Positions 4,497-8,134 of a stretch of 8,134 nt of DNA are shown in pieces (position 1 is the first letter of the stretch; every line of letters begins with the position of its first letter). A program made the position numbers and the translations under genes. This DNA comes from Candidatus Omnitrophota bacterium (lineage in GTDB: Bacteria > Omnitrophota > Omnitrophia > Omnitrophales > Danuiimicrobiaceae), in NCBI GenBank assembly GCA_016206945.1, contig JACQQP010000166.1:1-8134 (forward strand), written 5' to 3'. The notes under the pieces are model-generated. The model worked only from the letters and a program-made list of their open reading frames with translations, was not told where the DNA came from and searched no databases.

Positions 4497-4973
4497 TCAA
4501 CCGCCGCTAAGTGCAGTTCCCCCCGCCGGACACACATTCCCATCCGCTGTTATCGAAGCAGCATTATAGACATAAATGACATTGCTCGTTTCGGTACAAT
4601 AACTTCTCACACCCGTAAAATTAGCTGCGCTCGGAACTGCAGTGCATGTAAAAGTTTCGCCCCCGTTCCCGTTCCTCAAGTCAAACGCATAACCTGATTT
4701 CTGGCCACTTTCGAGTCCGCCGCCTAAGTATGAGGAGCCCATAGCAGCAAGAGATGTGGGATAGGCTCCCGTTGTACTCCGATAGGAAATGCAGGCGCTC
4801 TGAATAGACCTCAGGGCTCCTTTTGCGGCCCCCTCATTACCTTGAACTCTGGCAGCGAGATAACTTGACGTCGTGACAGCAACTACAATTGAAATGATCG
4901 TAATCACAACGATCAATTCGACTAGAGTAAACCCCGTTAAACTTTGTTCAGGCCTTTGGCGCAAGGCTGTCAT
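4497..4973 (-). CDS. Second type IV prepilin-like protein
   Basis: This 158-aa protein has a 14-residue leader ending TG, then FTLVELIVVITIISIVVAV with Glu at mature position 5: a class III signal for the prepilin peptidase with cleavage at Gly14/Phe15. The mature part (144 aa) keeps a pilin-like pattern (alpha-helical spine, SYRSTTGAYPTSL, then GYAFDLRNG and a beta-rich end). It carries four cysteines at 61, 110, 126 and 148, possibly two disulfides. Its ATG overlaps the pilR stop (ATGA), with TAAGGA 6 nt upstream, so it is coupled to the regulator and lacks an obvious strong promoter. It differs from PilA in length, leader and cysteine pattern. It may be a minor pilin, a pseudopilin or an alternative major subunit; the sequence does not decide, so no symbol is given. 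Confidence 0.88.
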   Translation of the reverse strand: MTALRQRPEQSLTGFTLVELIVVITIISIVVAVTTSSYLAARVQGNEGAAKGALRSIQSACISYRSTTGAYPTSLAAMGSSYLGGGLESGQKSGYAFDLRNGNGGETFTCTAVPSAANFTGVRSYCTETSNVIYVYNAASITADGNVCPAGGTALSGG

Positions 4974-6373
4974 CCTTTTTCCTTAGAACTTGTTACTGAA
5001 GCGCTAATACCATATTTATTTATCTTATACTGTAGGTTTTGGCGTGTTAAGTTTAATTTCTTGGCTGCTCTATTCTTATTTCCCCCTGAATCTCGGATCG
5101 CCTTTTCAATTAAATCTTTCTCAAAGGACTCCAATGCTACCCTAAGATCACTGCTAGTGTTTATCGGCTCAGGACTTGCAGAACTAAAGTTCCCCGTATG
5201 GATCGCTTCTTCGACCGCATTCTGGTCCAGGGTCTCGGCCTCAGAAAGCGTGACAAGCCGCTCAATGACATTCTCAAGCTCCCGTATATTTCCCGGCCAA
5301 GGGTACCCTTGTAAGACCCCTATTGCTTCATCCGTTACCTTCAATGTTCGGCTGATTCCATGCCTCTCGGCAAAGAAACTCAGAAAATAAGAAACAAAAA
5401 GGGGTATGTCTTGTGCGCGTCTTCTTAAGGGAGGCATAATGATTGGGATCACATTCAAGCGATAAAACAAATCCTCTCTGAAACGGCCCGCCTTGATTTC
5501 GGCAGGCAGGTTTTTGCTCGTGGCGGCAAGAAGTCGAAAGTTGACGAGAATATCCCGCACGCCTCCAAGCCGTTTCAAGGTACGTTCTTGCAGCACACGC
5601 AGTAACTTCACTTGCAGGGAAATTGACATTTCCCCGATCTCATCTAAAAGAAAGGTGCCCGATTCCGCCAGCTCAAAAAGTCCCATTTTGGATGCGACTG
5701 CGCCTGTAAAGGCGCCTTTTTCGTATCCGAAGAGTTCGCTCTCCAATAGATTTTCGGGAAGGGCGGCGCAATTGATGCTCACAAAAGGCCCTTTGCGGCG
5801 GCGCGATTGATAATGGATCGAGCGCGCCACCATTTCCTTGCCGGTGCCGCTTTCTCCAATAATTAAAACCGTGCTTTCGGTCTTCGCTATTTTTTCAATT
5901 AACCGAAAGATTTCCTTCATCTCCGCTGTCGCGCCAATCATGTTTTTAGGATGATAACGCTCAGGAAACCCCTTATGCTGAATGGCCGCTTCAGGAGTCA
6001 GGCGCTTTTGGCTCAATGCTTTTTTCACCACTCCCAAGAGGTCGGCAATCTTAAACGGTTTCACGAGGTAGTCGCTTGCCCCCGCTCGAATGGCACCAAC
6101 GGCTGATTCAAGCGAAGCATAGGCGGTAATCACCACTACATTCACTTCGGGATTGATCGTCTTTGCTTTCCGAACGAGGTCTAAACCATTCAGCTCCGGC
6201 ATCACAAGATCGGTAACGATCAAATCCGGATTCGCCTCCTTCATGGCACCCACGGCTCGGACGGGACTTTCAAAGCAGACCACTTCATACCCTTCTTCCT
6301 CAAGCGCTTCTTTGATCGTGCCCCGTATATTCAACTCGTCGTCAACCACAAACACTTTCTGGTGATTCGCCAT
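4970..6373 (-). CDS. pilR: PilR, NtrC-family sigma-54 response regulator
   Basis: This transcriptional activator, when phosphorylated by its kinase, uses ATP to open sigma-54 promoters, classically that of pilA. The 467-aa protein has three parts. The receiver domain (about 5-120) has the acid pair Asp11/Asp12, phospho-acceptor Asp55 in VTDLVMP, Thr83 and Lys105. The AAA+ domain (about 144-375) has Walker A GESGTGKE (173-180), the sigma-54 contact loop GAFTGA (220-225), Walker B FLLDEI (241-246) and the arginine-rich FREDLFYRLNV block. The Fis-type helix-turn-helix (about 418-455) reads GGNKNRAAKKLNLTRQNLQYKI. All activating residues are intact. It starts 8 nt after pilS and overlaps the prepilin gene at its stop. 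Other NtrC-type regulators share the architecture; the PilR name rests on the pilS partner and the sigma-54 promoter before pilA. Confidence 0.93.
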   Translation of the reverse strand: MANHQKVFVVDDELNIRGTIKEALEEEGYEVVCFESPVRAVGAMKEANPDLIVTDLVMPELNGLDLVRKAKTINPEVNVVVITAYASLESAVGAIRAGASDYLVKPFKIADLLGVVKKALSQKRLTPEAAIQHKGFPERYHPKNMIGATAEMKEIFRLIEKIAKTESTVLIIGESGTGKEMVARSIHYQSRRRKGPFVSINCAALPENLLESELFGYEKGAFTGAVASKMGLFELAESGTFLLDEIGEMSISLQVKLLRVLQERTLKRLGGVRDILVNFRLLAATSKNLPAEIKAGRFREDLFYRLNVIPIIMPPLRRRAQDIPLFVSYFLSFFAERHGISRTLKVTDEAIGVLQGYPWPGNIRELENVIERLVTLSEAETLDQNAVEEAIHTGNFSSASPEPINTSSDLRVALESFEKDLIEKAIRDSGGNKNRAAKKLNLTRQNLQYKINKYGISASVTSSKEKG

Positions 6374-6381
6374 GTTTCACT

Positions 6382-7620
6382 CTAAAGTTTTGGAAGCGCT
6401 ATTTTGACCTGCGTTCCTTTTTGCTGTTTACTCGAAATCGAAAGTTGGCCTCCATGCTGACTCACAATCTTATAAGCGTGGGCCAAACCCAAACCCGTCC
6501 CGTTCGATTTGGTCGTTTTGAAGGGAATAAACACCGAATGAAGTGTCTTCCGGTCCATCCCACAGCCGGTGTCCTCCACGGAGATCAACACGTGGGTTCC
6601 ATTCGCGTGTGCATCGACGGTGAGCTTGCCTTCATCCGGCATCGCCTCATACGCATTGGTAATCACATTGATGAGCACTTGTTTCATATATTCGGGATCG
6701 ATCCTTATTTTGAGGTTCCTTTCTTTGTAACTCGGAACCACTTTGACTCGGGGATTGAAACTTTCTTGATGACGCATGAGCAAAAAAATCTGATCGAGGA
6801 AGCCGGTGACCGAAACCTCTTCGAGTTTGAGTTCCGGAAGACGCGAATAATCGAGGAGCCGGCTGAAGATCCGATTGATCCTTTCGGATTCCTCGACCAC
6901 GGCGCTCATCAGTTTCCGCTGTTTTTCACTCAGTTCTTCTCCAAGCCGCCTCGAAATCAATTCCACAGAACCGCTGATGGAGGCAAGCGGATTTCGAATT
7001 TCATGGGCGATGCTCGAAACCACTTCTCCCAAAAAGACAAGCCGCTCCTGCGTTTTCATTTTGCCTTCAAGGGTCTGGATCATCTGAGAAAAGTAGTACG
7101 TTAAAATGGCGACTAAAAAAAAGACCGTGATGCGGACATAGCCCGCATAAAAAAGGTAGACCACATCCCGCCTGCCGTTGCTGAACGTGTCAGTCGCCAC
7201 TAAATCGGACGGTGCCCAGAAAGCGTTATTCAGGTATACGCTCACCGCAAAGCAAACACTGCTTCCGAGCGCAACCGCGAAACTCGCCCGCGGCGACAAA
7301 ACGGCACCCGCGGTTAAGATGGAGATCATATAAACATTCGCAAAGATGCTGTCCACACCGCCTGTAAAATAAACGAGCGCGCTTTCCAACACCAGATCGC
7401 AAACCATTTGGACATAAGCGAGGAGCAGTAAATTCCTCGCCGTAATCAGCCATGCCATATAGATGGCGCTCAGAACCGAGATAAGCGCAATAATCGCGTA
7501 AAAAAGAATTTTCTCCGCCGGGAATACGAACTGGGCGTGGAAGAGGAAAAAAGCGGCGATGAACAGGCGCGCCATAATCAAGGTGCGAAGACGCTTGCTT
7601 AGGATTGCTTTCGGTAACAT
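6382..7620 (-). CDS. pilS: PilS, membrane sensor histidine kinase
   Basis: This is the partner kinase of PilR. The 412-aa product has six predicted membrane helices in the first 180 residues (about 14-33, 37-59, 63-85, 91-108, 112-131, 153-178). A HisKA dimerisation domain follows with the phosphorylated His206 in SSIAHEIRNPLASI, then a HATPase domain with N-box Asn322 (NVITNAYEAM), G1 box DTGCGM (350-355) and G2 box GTGLGLA (374-380). In Pseudomonas, PilS has six membrane helices and senses pilin in the membrane. Here the helices run almost directly into HisKA, leaving no room for the PAS domain of the Pseudomonas protein (which is longer, about 530 aa). The start at 7620 lies 1 nt after the pilC stop; Met16 is an alternative but would shorten the first helix. 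It forms one unit with pilC and pilR. Confidence 0.92.
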   Translation of the reverse strand: MLPKAILSKRLRTLIMARLFIAAFFLFHAQFVFPAEKILFYAIIALISVLSAIYMAWLITARNLLLLAYVQMVCDLVLESALVYFTGGVDSIFANVYMISILTAGAVLSPRASFAVALGSSVCFAVSVYLNNAFWAPSDLVATDTFSNGRRDVVYLFYAGYVRITVFFLVAILTYYFSQMIQTLEGKMKTQERLVFLGEVVSSIAHEIRNPLASISGSVELISRRLGEELSEKQRKLMSAVVEESERINRIFSRLLDYSRLPELKLEEVSVTGFLDQIFLLMRHQESFNPRVKVVPSYKERNLKIRIDPEYMKQVLINVITNAYEAMPDEGKLTVDAHANGTHVLISVEDTGCGMDRKTLHSVFIPFKTTKSNGTGLGLAHAYKIVSQHGGQLSISSKQQKGTQVKIALPKL

Positions 7621-7621
7621 G

Positions 7622-8134
7622 TTAGTGCAGCGCTTGTGTCAGCGTGAGAATCGGCAGGAACATCGCAATCACGATTCCGCCGATCACAATTCCCAAAAAA
7701 GCGATGACCAAAGGCTCAATCATCGAGGTGAGGCCATCGACCGCGGTATCCACTTGAACATCGTAAAAATCAGAAATTTTAGCCAACATTTTATCCAGCT
7801 CGCCGGTTTCCTCACCGACTGCGACCATGCGAACCACCATCGGTGGAAAGATCTTCTTCTTGGACATGGGGACTGAAATGCTCTCGCCCTCCTTAATGGA
7901 ATTGCGGACATCGCTGATCATGAGCTCGATTAAGCGATTTCCTGCCGTCTTCCCGACAATGTCTAAGGCGCCTAAGATCGGGACGCCGCTTTTGACGAGC
8001 GTCGAGAGCGTTCTTGAAAACTTGCTGACGGCCACCTTCAGAAAAAGAGAACCAAAAATGGGCATGTGTAATTTCTGTGAATCAAACCACAAACGTCCGC
8101 TCTTTGTGTTAATAAACCGATTGAATAAAAAGAT
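7622..8134 (-). CDS. pilC: C-terminal part of PilC, inner-membrane platform protein (5' end outside window)
   Basis: PilC is the inner-membrane platform of the type IV pilus that contacts the PilB and PilT motors. The frame is open from the right edge (8134) to a TAA at 7624-7622 and gives the last 170 residues. It covers the second GspF/T2SSF domain: SGRLWFDSQKLHMPIFGSLF leads into FSRTLSTLVKSGVPILGALDIV, then the hallmark GEETGELDKML (about 107-117 of the visible part), and finally the last membrane helix (IEPLVIAFLGIVIGGIVIAMFLPI) with a short tail. Family members are about 400 aa, so roughly 230 residues lie outside. There is no real start codon inside; the internal TTG at 8092 is mid-domain. 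GspF of a secretion system is the alternative; the pilS/pilR/pilA context favours PilC. Confidence 0.93.
   Translation of the reverse strand: MFLFNRFINTKSGRLWFDSQKLHMPIFGSLFLKVAVSKFSRTLSTLVKSGVPILGALDIVGKTAGNRLIELMISDVRNSIKEGESISVPMSKKKIFPPMVVRMVAVGEETGELDKMLAKISDFYDVQVDTAVDGLTSMIEPLVIAFLGIVIGGIVIAMFLPILTLTQALH

Noticed and set aside
4944..5390. 148-codon plus-strand open frame opposite pilR
   Set aside because: It is antisense to the AAA+ and helix-turn-helix coding region; a shadow frame.
6421..7104. 227-codon open frame on the plus strand opposite pilS
   Set aside because: It is antisense to the conserved kinase domain of pilS, its product is not recognisable, and no start signals are seen.

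Overview
The window is one stretch of a type IVa pilus locus, with every credible gene on the minus strand. Read in the direction of transcription (right to left), it runs: the 3' end of pilC (platform protein), pilS (sensor kinase), pilR (sigma-54 response regulator), a short prepilin gene, pilA (major-type pilin), pilM, pilN, pilO, pilP (alignment complex), and the first 49 codons of a secreted protein in the pilQ (secretin) position. The order pilC-S-R-A-M-N-O-P-Q resembles the consolidated clusters of deltaproteobacteria and several uncultured diderm phyla. A secretin-type alignment complex implies an outer membrane. Roughly balanced base composition, the pilin 'AYCxDQTG' segment, and palindromic repeats like those I associate with uncultured lineages such as Omnitrophota are only hints. 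I cannot name the phylum.

Layout: pilC, pilS, pilR and the short prepilin are packed together with 1 nt, 8 nt and an overlapping ATGA, so they look like one transcription unit. It is followed by a 120-bp imperfect palindrome. pilA then stands alone, with a recognisable sigma-54 promoter upstream and a clear intrinsic terminator downstream. After a strong 18-bp hairpin, a sigma-70-like promoter precedes pilM. pilN/pilO and pilO/pilP overlap by ATGA, but the pilM-pilN and pilP-pilQ junctions are opened by two copies of the same 116-137 bp palindromic repeat. The pilP-pilQ gap also holds a 163-nt run of five abutting hairpins that reaches into the end of pilP.

How it works together: PilS (membrane sensor) presumably phosphorylates PilR, which would activate the sigma-54 promoter of pilA. 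PilA and the second prepilin would be assembled over the PilC platform. PilM (cytoplasmic), PilN and PilO (inner membrane) and PilP (periplasm) would connect the platform to the PilQ pore. No whole new gene system is visible. The most unusual content is non-coding: the hairpin array, the paired heptad-repeat elements (one carrying a nested 21-bp GC-rich palindrome), and a 13-bp motif shared by the pilA and pilM upstream regions.
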